Assembly (NCBI GenBank): GCA_934659425.1
Contig: CAKUHU010000001.1
Location: forward strand, 186,001-250,000
From: an uncultured Oscillospiraceae bacterium
GTDB taxonomy: Bacteria > Bacillota > Clostridia > Oscillospirales > Oscillospiraceae
DNA length: 64,000 nucleotides
Direction of reading: 5' to 3'
Part shown: positions 1 to 7,028 of the stretch, piece after piece
Layout of the letters: each line of letters opens with the position of its first letter
Numbering within the stretch: the stretch's first letter is position 1
Notes under the pieces: generated by a model
Database searches by the model: none
The model's input: the letters and a program-made list of their open reading frames with translations, nothing else
What the model was told of the DNA's origin: nothing
Program-made: the position numbers and the translations under genes

Positions 1-2
1 CC

Positions 3-455
3 TCCCGAGAGGTGGTGGAGCATCCGGGAGGAGTGTGTATCTTGCCGTTGGAGGATGACGGCACTGTCTACACGGTGCGGCAATTTCGGTATCCCTTCGG
101 ACGGGTGGTGGAAGAACTGCCTGCCGGGAAGCTGGACGGATCGGAGGAGCCCCGGGCGGCCGCCGAGCGGGAGCTTTCAGAGGAGATCGGTATGCAGGCC
201 GGAGAGATGATCTATTTAGGGGAGCTCCTGATGTCCCCCGGATTCTGCGATGAAGTGCTTCATATGTACTTGGCCAAGGAGCTGTGCCATGGAGCACAGC
301 ATCCAGATGAGGATGAATTCTTAGAAGTCGAACGCATTCCTTTTCCCGTTCTGATAAATCGGGTGATGGCAGGAGAGCTGACCGATGCCAAGACGGTGGC
401 TACAGTTTTGAAAGCAAAGGAATATTTAAAGGACGGAGAGGGAGGAGTGAAGTGA
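3..455 (+). CDS. NUDIX hydrolase (ADP-ribose pyrophosphatase-like), 5' end outside window
   Basis: The reading frame is open from the window edge and the residues before the first GTG (SRE, then VVEHPGG) fit the family, so the true start lies upstream. The NUDIX box is complete: GKLDG, then RELSEEIG, matching GX5EX7REUXEEXGU. The preceding E-H-P-G-G stretch is typical of ADP-ribose pyrophosphatases, which hydrolyse ADP-ribose to AMP and ribose-5-phosphate in the cytosol. The stop overlaps the response-regulator start by 4 bases (GTGA), so the two genes are translationally coupled. The exact substrate is inferred from the family only. Confidence 0.85.
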   Translation, partial: SREVVEHPGGVCILPLEDDGTVYTVRQFRYPFGRVVEELPAGKLDGSEEPRAAAERELSEEIGMQAGEMIYLGELLMSPGFCDEVLHMYLAKELCHGAQHPDEDEFLEVERIPFPVLINRVMAGELTDAKTVATVLKAKEYLKDGEGGVK

Positions 456-1165
456 GCAAACGCATCCTGATCGTGGAGGACGAGAAGAATATTGTAGACA
501 TTCTCTCCTTTAACTTAAGCAAAGAAGGGTATGATACCCTGGAGGCCTATGACGGAGAGACCGGGCTGCGGCTGGCCATGGAGGAGAACCCGGACCTGAT
601 TTTGCTGGATCTGATGCTGCCGAAGATGAATGGCTTTGACGTATGTAAAGCGGTACGGACGCAAAATCGGTCTACCCCCATTATTATGCTCACTGCACGG
701 GAGGAAGAGAGCGACAAGGTCTTTGGACTGGAGCTGGGAGCAGACGACTACATAACCAAGCCCTTTTCTATGCGGGAGCTGCTGGCCCGGGTGAAGGCCA
801 ATATCCGCCGCACGGAGATGCTCACCGAGCACCCTGCTTCGCCGGAGCAGGGGCAGGATCGGCGGATGGAGCGGGGCAGGATCTTGGTGGATACCGCTTT
901 GCTGATGGCATTTAAGGATGGAAAGGCGCTGGACTTGACGCAGCGGGAGTATGAGCTTTTGAAATTTATGGCAGCTTCCCCGGAAAAGGTATTTTCCAGG
1001 GAGGCTTTGATGGAGCACGTATGGAATTACGAAGGCTATATGGGGGACGTGCGGGCGGTGGATGTAGCGGTCCGGCGGCTGCGGGAAAAAATCGAGGATG
1101 ATCCCGCCAACCCCACATTTATTCTGACCCGGCGGGGGCTGGGGTACCTGTTCCGCGCGGGGTAA
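452..1165 (+). CDS. walR: OmpR/PhoB-family response regulator, WalR-like
   Basis: 237 aa. It has an N-terminal receiver domain with acidic pocket E9/D10, phospho-acceptor D53 in LLDLMLP and the conserved Lys in ITKPF. A C-terminal winged-helix DNA-binding domain follows (about residues 140-235; motifs LTQREYELLKF and VWNYEG). It starts with GTG inside the NUDIX stop. The next genes are a histidine kinase and then YycH- and YycI-like proteins. That neighbourhood defines the WalRK system, which controls cell-wall hydrolases in low-GC Gram-positives, so WalR is preferred over PhoP. The choice rests on context; the protein alone cannot separate WalR from PhoP. Confidence 0.85.
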   Translation: MSKRILIVEDEKNIVDILSFNLSKEGYDTLEAYDGETGLRLAMEENPDLILLDLMLPKMNGFDVCKAVRTQNRSTPIIMLTAREEESDKVFGLELGADDYITKPFSMRELLARVKANIRRTEMLTEHPASPEQGQDRRMERGRILVDTALLMAFKDGKALDLTQREYELLKFMAASPEKVFSREALMEHVWNYEGYMGDVRAVDVAVRRLREKIEDDPANPTFILTRRGLGYLFRAG

Positions 1166-1239
1166 ACGGCTGCAAGGGACAGGGGAGAATTTGCATTCTG
1201 CAATGACCACCAAATTTTCCGCTGAAAGGGGGTGGGTGT

Positions 1240-3030
1240 GTGTTCCGAAGCCTGCACATGAAGCTTATGCTCATTATGACGCTGCTTATCATTTGTCTGA
1301 TGACAGTGGTGGGAGCGTTCCTGGTGAACTCCGTCTCCGGGTTCTATTTGGAGCAGTTCTATTCCCAGATGCAGGGCGTGTTCCAGGATGACACGGAATT
1401 TTTTCATGATTTGGAAAATGCAGATCCAGAGGAGGAAGACAGTGCAGAACAGATCGATCAAATGCTGCAGACCCGGACCGGTGACCTGGGTGTGGACGGA
1501 CGGACCCGGAATTACTATGTGCTGGATGGCACCACAGGGGCTTACCTGTCAGGTTCCAATGAAGCGGAAGGAGCGGCCTTGGATCTGACGTACAACCTCT
1601 CTGTTGCTTTGACCGGAGAGGTTGGAGATACCTCCGATTCCTCTGTGGCGTATATGGACGTGGCCATTCCTATTTTGCGGGGCGGAAGAGACTATGTGAT
1701 CTATATCAAGGACACCAAGCAGGCGGTTCAAAGCCTGACCGGCCAATTGGTGACACTGATCCTGGAGGCTCTGGCTTTTGGCATCGTCATTTCTGTGCTG
1801 CTGTCCTTCCTGTTGTCCAAGACCCTCATTACGCCCATCGAGCGGCTGACGGAGGGAGCGGAAGAGGTGGCTTCGGGAGATTTCTCCCATAAGATTGAGG
1901 TGGAGTCCAGGGACGAGATCGGTGTGCTGACGGCCACCTTTAACGACATGGCAAGGCAGCTGAAAAGCACCCTTCAGGAAGTGGAAAATGAGCGGAACAA
2001 ATTGGGGACGCTCTTTCTCCACATGACCGACGGCGTAGTAGCCTTTAACCAGCGGGGAGAGATCATTCAGTCCAACCCTGCGGCGGAGGAGATGCTGGGC
2101 TGCTCCCTGCCCATTGGGGGAGCAGTGGATTATGATGCTCTTTTTGGAGACATTGCCCCGTTGGAGAAGGCCTTGGAGCCGGGAACTCAGGACTATGTGG
2201 AGGGCAGCCGGGAACGGAATGGACGCAGTTTGGAGCTGCTGCTGGCCCCCTTTGACAAGGACCGACAGACGGGCGTGCTGGTGGTCATCCACGATGTGAC
2301 CGAGCGGAATAAGACAGAAGAGATGCGAAAGGAATTTGTGGCCAATGTCTCCCATGAGCTGCGCACACCTCTGACCAATATCCACTCCTACGCAGAGACC
2401 TTGGTGGACTCTGCCGGGACTCTGCCCGCCGATATGGAAAAAAATTTTTTGAATGTTATTTTAAGTGAGTCCGACCGTATGGCACACATCGTGCAGGACC
2501 TTTTGACCCTGTCCCGATTTGATTCGGGACGCAGTGAATTGAACTTGACCACATTTTCCTTTGCGGAAGCCCTTGAGAGCATCGTGAATGCGAATCTGAT
2601 CGAAGCGCAGCGGCACGGACATACCATGAGCACAAAGCTGGAGCCGGGCCTGCCGCAAATTACAGCGGACCGGGAGCGCATTACCCAGGTAGTCATGAAT
2701 GTGATAACCAACGCCATCAAATATACGCCTGACGGCGGTAAGATCGAGGTATCAGCCGGCAAGATGGGGGATAAATGGGTGTGGCTGGAGGTGGCCGACA
2801 ACGGGATCGGTATCCCCTCTGAGGTAGACCGGAGCCGGATCTTTGAGCGCTTTTACCGGGTGGACAAAGCCCGCTCCCGGGAATCGGGAGGCACCGGCCT
2901 GGGCTTGTCCATCGCCAAAGAGATCGTAGACCGGCATCAAGGTGAGATCAAGCTCATAGACAAGGATGGTCCGGGATTGACCATCCGGGTAGAGCTGCCG
3001 GTGGAGGGGCCTGGCCATGGCAAGGCGTAA
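1240..3030 (+). CDS. walK: Membrane sensor histidine kinase, WalK-like
   Basis: 596 aa with a GTG start behind a GAAAGGGGG ribosome site. Order of parts: membrane helix about 9-30, extracellular sensor about 31-165, second helix about 168-190, HAMP about 191-243, PAS-like domain about 250-350, HisKA with phospho-His372 in NVSHELRTP, then HATPase (N box NVITNAIKYTP, G1 DNGIGIP, F box FERFYRVDKA, G2 GGTGLGLSIA). This is the WalK/ResE/PhoR architecture. The extracellular part is of ordinary size for WalK. Linkage to YycH and YycI, which modulate WalK at the membrane, supports the assignment. It overlaps the yycH-like gene by 14 bases. Confidence 0.88.
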   Translation: MFRSLHMKLMLIMTLLIICLMTVVGAFLVNSVSGFYLEQFYSQMQGVFQDDTEFFHDLENADPEEEDSAEQIDQMLQTRTGDLGVDGRTRNYYVLDGTTGAYLSGSNEAEGAALDLTYNLSVALTGEVGDTSDSSVAYMDVAIPILRGGRDYVIYIKDTKQAVQSLTGQLVTLILEALAFGIVISVLLSFLLSKTLITPIERLTEGAEEVASGDFSHKIEVESRDEIGVLTATFNDMARQLKSTLQEVENERNKLGTLFLHMTDGVVAFNQRGEIIQSNPAAEEMLGCSLPIGGAVDYDALFGDIAPLEKALEPGTQDYVEGSRERNGRSLELLLAPFDKDRQTGVLVVIHDVTERNKTEEMRKEFVANVSHELRTPLTNIHSYAETLVDSAGTLPADMEKNFLNVILSESDRMAHIVQDLLTLSRFDSGRSELNLTTFSFAEALESIVNANLIEAQRHGHTMSTKLEPGLPQITADRERITQVVMNVITNAIKYTPDGGKIEVSAGKMGDKWVWLEVADNGIGIPSEVDRSRIFERFYRVDKARSRESGGTGLGLSIAKEIVDRHQGEIKLIDKDGPGLTIRVELPVEGPGHGKA

Positions 3031-4342
3031 GCACGCGCCCCCAGTGGCAAGACCCACTGGGAAGGGACGGCTGATCGAGATGGGAAAGAACATCCTGATC
3101 GTGGCGCTGGCCTGTTCTGCGGTGTTTTTGGCCTGGCAGACCCCCATTGCCAGCCGGCTGCAGGAATGGATGAACGAACCGTCTCAAACAGCGGAGCCTG
3201 TGGACAGACAGCAGTCAGAGGCGGTGGAGCCATATTTGGTGGCAGTCCGAAACAGCATGGGGTTATACGGCGTCAGCTATGACGAGACTTTGGTAGGGCG
3301 GGCCTTTGAGCAGGTATCCTCTCTGCTGGGGGAGGGGCTTTCCTCAGCGGCGCCGGGGGAGGCCATTTCTCACCGGCAATGGCGGATCCTGCTGGAGTCG
3401 CCGGGGATATACTGCGCTTTGCAGGGGGCTCCCCCGCTATCCGCGCTGACAGCGTGGATGGGGGAGAAAGGAATCCTCACCGGGGATGCCCAGGCCCTTT
3501 TGCTGGCCTGGGATGGTTCCCAAGTGTGGCTTTGCTGGCGGGATGGAAACACCTATTTCCGGGCCGGCACCCAGGTGGCTTATGAAGGGCATATGGACGA
3601 GATCCTGGAGGAATTCAACCCCAACGGTGCAGCTTTTGCGTACAAGATGGCCCAGATGAACAAGACATATGAGACGCTGGATCCCTATGTGCTGGTGTCT
3701 ATGACTGCACCGCAGCCTCAGATCTATACAGCTTCAGCCCCGGACTTTGTGGGGGATGCGGAGGCATTGGAGCAGCTTTTGCAGGTCATGGGATTTCAAA
3801 CCGGAGGGGGCTCCGCTTACGAATCTGCCGGAGAATTGGCTATCAATGAGAGCGGCGATCGACTCCGGATAAGTCCTGCTGGAACGGTCACGTTTCACGC
3901 AGGTGAAGAGATCCGTTATCCGGTGACCTCCTGGGGAGATGCTGTCACGGCTCAAGAGGCGGCCTTGACTGCCTGGGACTTGTTAAATAAGATCGCGGAT
4001 CCATGGAAAGGGGAAGGCACCTTTATCCTCACAAAGGTAGAGGAGACGAAAGAGGGCTGGACCATCACGTTTCATAACCGGCTGAATGGCATTCCTGTGC
4101 TGACAGGAAAGGATGGCTGGTGCGCCCAATTTAACGTGGAAGGTCAGGGGATCTGTGATTTCACGATATCTGTGCGGACGTACACTGAGTCGGGAACTGC
4201 CTCAGTGGTTTTGGGAGAACGGCTGGCAGCTGCCGCGCTGAAAGCTCTGCCCGATACAGGCGGGCGGCTGGTGCTGTGCTATAGTGACACTGGGACCACT
4301 GCTGTCATTGCAGGCTGGGTGGCAGAAGACACAAGCAGCTGA
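3017..4342 (+). CDS. yycH: YycH/WalH-like regulatory membrane protein
   Basis: 441 aa with a short basic N-terminus, one membrane anchor at about residues 23-40 (ILIVALACSAVFLAW) and a long extracytoplasmic domain. The sequence is diverged. The assignment rests on topology, on its position directly after the WalK-like kinase, and on the YycI-like gene that follows. In Bacillus, YycH and YycI form a transmembrane complex that adjusts WalK activity. The start overlaps walK. An internal ATG at 3080 just before the anchor is an alternative start. The C-terminal half (GWTITFHNRLNGIPVL...) resembles the YycI-like neighbour in style, as expected for paired family members. Confidence 0.65.
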   Translation: MARRKHAPPVARPTGKGRLIEMGKNILIVALACSAVFLAWQTPIASRLQEWMNEPSQTAEPVDRQQSEAVEPYLVAVRNSMGLYGVSYDETLVGRAFEQVSSLLGEGLSSAAPGEAISHRQWRILLESPGIYCALQGAPPLSALTAWMGEKGILTGDAQALLLAWDGSQVWLCWRDGNTYFRAGTQVAYEGHMDEILEEFNPNGAAFAYKMAQMNKTYETLDPYVLVSMTAPQPQIYTASAPDFVGDAEALEQLLQVMGFQTGGGSAYESAGELAINESGDRLRISPAGTVTFHAGEEIRYPVTSWGDAVTAQEAALTAWDLLNKIADPWKGEGTFILTKVEETKEGWTITFHNRLNGIPVLTGKDGWCAQFNVEGQGICDFTISVRTYTESGTASVVLGERLAAAALKALPDTGGRLVLCYSDTGTTAVIAGWVAEDTSS

Positions 4343-4362
4343 CCCGGGGATGGGGGTGTGCC

Positions 4363-5187
4363 ATGCGTTGGTCTAAAATTAAAAATATCGTGATCCTTCT
4401 TTTGCTGCTGGTAAACCTTTTTTTGCTGGCGATGGTGGGCCTGCGGGCTTGGCGAAGCGGGCACAATGAGAGGGAGACCCGGCAGAGGATGGTCGCCGTG
4501 CTGGAGAAAAGCGGCATCGCTTTCCTTCCGGATGAGGTCCCAGGTGACCTGACACTGAGCGGCTGGCGGATCACACTCCAAATTCCGGGAGAAGATGAGG
4601 CGCGGCTTTTGCTGGGCGGTGTGACAGATGTCTATACCGTGGGGACCCGGACCGTTTATGAGGGAGGGCGGGGAAGCGTCAATATTTCTTCCTCGGGCGA
4701 GATGGAGGCCAAATTTGAACAGGGGGCTTTCCCCTTAGAGGAAGACGATGCGGGCTCGGCGGGGCTGGAGCTCCTCTCGAGGCTGGGCGTTCAGGCACAG
4801 GAGACCGAACGCATCAGCCAGGAAGGCCAGACGGTCCTGACCTATGTTCAGCTCTGGAACGGTGTGCCGGTCCCCAACCGGCCGGTCACCCTTACTTGCC
4901 GGGACGAAAGCTGGGAAAGCCTTTCCCTCCATTGGCTGGCAGGGACAGCAGAAAGTGTTGCGTTAGGGGATAAAACGATCACCGCATCCACTGCGCTGGT
5001 CCGATTTTTAGAGGTGCTGGATCAAGAGGGATACGTCTGCTCCCAAGTGACAGATATGTATGCCGGCTATGTTGCCAGCGGCACCTCGACGGTCACGTTG
5101 ACCCCTGCGTGGTATGTGGAGACGGATGAATGGCTGTGGAAATTTTCAGTGGACGGATATACAGGAGCCGTGACTACAGAGGGATAA
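4363..5187 (+). CDS. yycI: YycI/WalI-like regulatory membrane protein
   Basis: 274 aa. The N-terminus MRWSKIKNIVILLLLLVN is close to the signature start of YycI proteins (M-D-W-S-K-x-K-x-I-F followed by a hydrophobic helix), giving one membrane anchor at about 8-28. The rest is extracytoplasmic and contains paired segments such as TYVQLWNGVPVPN and TPAWYVETDEW, typical of the YycI fold. It lies 20 bases after the YycH-like gene and ends in a strong terminator, so walR-walK-yycH-yycI is read as one operon. Expected role: a partner of YycH in restraining or tuning WalK. Confidence 0.75.
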   Translation: MRWSKIKNIVILLLLLVNLFLLAMVGLRAWRSGHNERETRQRMVAVLEKSGIAFLPDEVPGDLTLSGWRITLQIPGEDEARLLLGGVTDVYTVGTRTVYEGGRGSVNISSSGEMEAKFEQGAFPLEEDDAGSAGLELLSRLGVQAQETERISQEGQTVLTYVQLWNGVPVPNRPVTLTCRDESWESLSLHWLAGTAESVALGDKTITASTALVRFLEVLDQEGYVCSQVTDMYAGYVASGTSTVTLTPAWYVETDEWLWKFSVDGYTGAVTTEG

Positions 5188-5236
5188 AACACAGATCCCC
5201 CGATGTTCCAACGGAACATCGGGGGATCTGTGTTTT
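5186..5236. terminator. Bidirectional terminator between yycI and the chromate transporter genes
   Basis: Perfect 24-bp inverted repeat (5186-5209 and 5213-5236) with a 3-base loop and A/T runs on both outer edges. It serves the plus-strand wal operon and the minus-strand transporter pair, and the stop codons of both flanking genes touch its arms. Confidence 0.93.
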
Positions 5237-5798
5237 AAAAGGACAGCAGAATGCCCACAACGGCGGAGGCCAGAATAAAAAGGATGGGGTGGAGTCCTTT
5301 GGTCCATTTGCAGTAACGGGTCAAATAGAGGAGCACTCCAGCCAGGATGATGCCCGGAAAGTGGATCCGACTGATCAGATCGACCTCCTCTGGGCGGTAA
5401 AAAGCCATAAGGACCACAGACATGCCGGATGCGGCGATGAGCCCTGTGGATGCGGGGCGCAGGCCGTAAAAGGCGTTTTGCACTGTCCGGCTGTCCCGGA
5501 AGGCCCGCAGAAAGGCGGCAATGATGAGAATGATAATGATAGAAGGGGTGATAAGCCCCAAGGTGGCTATGATGGCGCCGGGAAGTCCGGCGGTGGTATA
5601 GCCCACATAGGTGGCGGTATTGACGCCCAAGGGACCGGGGGTAGACTCAGATACGGCGATCATATCGGCGAGCTGCTGGGTGGTGAACCAGCCGGTGGCG
5701 GCAGACATATCCTGGAGGAACGGAAGGGTGGCCAGGCCGCCGCCTACTGCAAACAGCCCGGTCTTGAAAAACTCATAATAAAGGCGCAGGAGGATCAT
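5235..5798 (-). CDS. chrA: Chromate transporter family protein, second half-subunit
   Basis: 187 aa integral membrane protein of the CHR family. It has the N-terminal motif FFKTGLFAVGGGLATLPFL, the conserved S-T-P-G-P-x-G-V-N-T-A-T-Y-V-G segment, and several hydrophobic helices. Short CHR proteins of about 190 aa work as pairs encoded by adjacent genes, as here. The start overlaps the end of the partner gene by 4 bases, so the pair is translationally coupled. CHR proteins export chromate, probably by exchange with sulfate-like anions. The real substrate in this organism is unknown. Confidence 0.88.
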   Translation of the reverse strand: MILLRLYYEFFKTGLFAVGGGLATLPFLQDMSAATGWFTTQQLADMIAVSESTPGPLGVNTATYVGYTTAGLPGAIIATLGLITPSIIIILIIAAFLRAFRDSRTVQNAFYGLRPASTGLIAASGMSVVLMAFYRPEEVDLISRIHFPGIILAGVLLYLTRYCKWTKGLHPILFILASAVVGILLSF

Positions 5799-6343
5799 GG
5801 CTGCTTTCCCCCTCTCTGCTTCACCAGTTGAATGAGGATCCCTGCTGCGGCGGCAAGGAGCACAAAAACGGTGGGGGGGAGGTCAGTGAAAAAGGCCAGG
5901 AGGGCCACCAAAAGCGCGATCATGAAGGTCGGCTTGTCGATCACAGCCTGTTTGCCCAGCTTGAGCACCGCATTGAAGATCAGCACACACACGCAGATAC
6001 GGATGCCGGCGAAGGCGTGCTTGACGATCTCCAGCTCAGCAAAGACGCTGATCACGCTGGCCAGCAGGGTAATGAGGATCAGGCTGGGAAAGGCGACACC
6101 CAAGGTGGCCAGGATGCCGCCGGAGATCCCGGCAGTCTTCTGGCCGATGAAGGTGGCGGTGTTGACGGCGATGACGCCGGGGGTACACTGACCAATGGCG
6201 AAGTAGTCGGCCAGCTCGGCCTCCGTGGCCCAGCCCTTTTTTTCCACGACCTCCCGCTGAAGGATGGGCAGCATGGCATAGCCGCCGCCGAAGGTCATAA
6301 CACCTACCTTGGCAAAGGTCAAAAACAAATCCAAAAGTATCAT
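5795..6343 (-). CDS. chrA: Chromate transporter family protein, first half-subunit
   Basis: 182 aa from the ATG at 6343, chosen because the protein from there (MILLDLFLTFAKVGVMTFGG) aligns with CHR family starts and has an upstream GAAAGGA. A longer upstream frame has no family features. The conserved FGGGYAMLPIL, C-T-P-G-V-I-A-V-N-T-A-T-F-I-G and repeated membrane helices are visible. It is the partner of the downstream half-subunit, and together they should form one functional transporter. No metal-responsive regulator is adjacent. Confidence 0.88.
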   Translation of the reverse strand: MILLDLFLTFAKVGVMTFGGGYAMLPILQREVVEKKGWATEAELADYFAIGQCTPGVIAVNTATFIGQKTAGISGGILATLGVAFPSLILITLLASVISVFAELEIVKHAFAGIRICVCVLIFNAVLKLGKQAVIDKPTFMIALLVALLAFFTDLPPTVFVLLAAAAGILIQLVKQRGGKQP

Positions 6344-6479
6344 AGGGAGAGGGTCCTTTCTATGCTGCAGCCACACCACGCAGCGGTGTCTTGGAGCGCT
6401 CGTTATCATATCACGATTCCCGGCAGAAGGCAATACTGACTTGATTTTGCCGTTCCTGCCGCTTTTTATGCGCGGGTGG

Positions 6480-6752
6480 GCGCAGGAGGGCCCGGGAAAA
6501 AATAGGTGCTGAAAAAGGCCAAGCTTTCTCCCGTTTCCGCCCAGAGTGGGAGGGATATGGATGTCAACGAATAAAACACAAAACTACCAGCTCCATGTGT
6601 GGGAGCCGGGGGATGATTTCCTGCGGACGGAGTTCAACGAAAATTTTGCCAAATTGGACCAGATCCCGGAGGTGGTCGCCGGGATGTATACCGGCGACGG
6701 GGAGACTGCCCGTACTATCGAACTGGGGTTCCGCCCCCAGGCAGTTCTGGTG
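6480..6752. repeat. Outer inverted repeat, left copy
   Basis: This stretch matches the reverse complement of 19806-20078 at roughly 94% by eye. It covers about 80 bases of upstream sequence plus the first 60 or so codons of the small tail-fibre-like gene. The matching copy lies 13 kb away in opposite orientation and forms the outer pair of a nested inverted-repeat structure around the SLH genes. Differences are mostly synonymous changes and a few in the leader. Confidence 0.9.
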
Positions 6753-6953
6753 GTGGATAATATGGGAGCTATGCAGAGCGGCAGTACCTACTACGGAGGT
6801 CTTGCTCTGGACGGGTTTAACACCACTTATGGTGCCGCTATTCTCATCAAAATAGTGGAAGATGGGTTTCAGCTGGGAAAGAGCAGTACATCCACATCGG
6901 CAGATACCAATAAAAACGGAAAGATCTATTATTACCTGGCCACCAAGATATGA
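6561..6953 (+). CDS. Small tail-fibre-like protein, copy 1
   Basis: 130 aa from the ATG at 6561 with GGGAGGG upstream. The first part (STNKTQNYQLHVWEPGDDF, then L-R-T-E-F-N-E-N-F-A-K-L-D) is the kind of N-terminus seen in phage tail-fibre proteins of Clostridia. The second part (TGDGETARTIELGFRPQAVLV ... GGLALDG ... YYYLATK) resembles a compact receptor-binding or fibre-tip domain. There is no signal peptide. It is convergent with the SLH gene and stands alone, far from the phage tail operon. A paralogue occupies the mirror position at 19596-19997. Its function outside a phage is unknown. Confidence 0.7.
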   Translation: MSTNKTQNYQLHVWEPGDDFLRTEFNENFAKLDQIPEVVAGMYTGDGETARTIELGFRPQAVLVVDNMGAMQSGSTYYGGLALDGFNTTYGAAILIKIVEDGFQLGKSSTSTSADTNKNGKIYYYLATKI

Positions 6954-6954
6954 C

Positions 6955-6990
6955 AAAAGAAGCGCTCCCCTGATGGGGAGCGCTTCTTTT
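6955..6990. terminator. Bidirectional terminator between fibre-like gene 1 and SLH gene 1
   Basis: Perfect 16-bp arms (6955-6970 and 6975-6990) with loop TGAT and A/T runs on both sides. It separates the two convergent genes. An equivalent hairpin of different sequence sits at the mirror position 19560-19594. Confidence 0.92.
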
Positions 6991-7028
6991 TGCTTCAATC
7001 TGCTCAGACAGCCGGGATGGAGCGGAGC

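Noticed and set aside
5235..6343. A single frameshifted chromate transporter
   Set aside because: Both halves have proper starts, a 4-base overlap and complete family motifs, as in known paired short CHR proteins.
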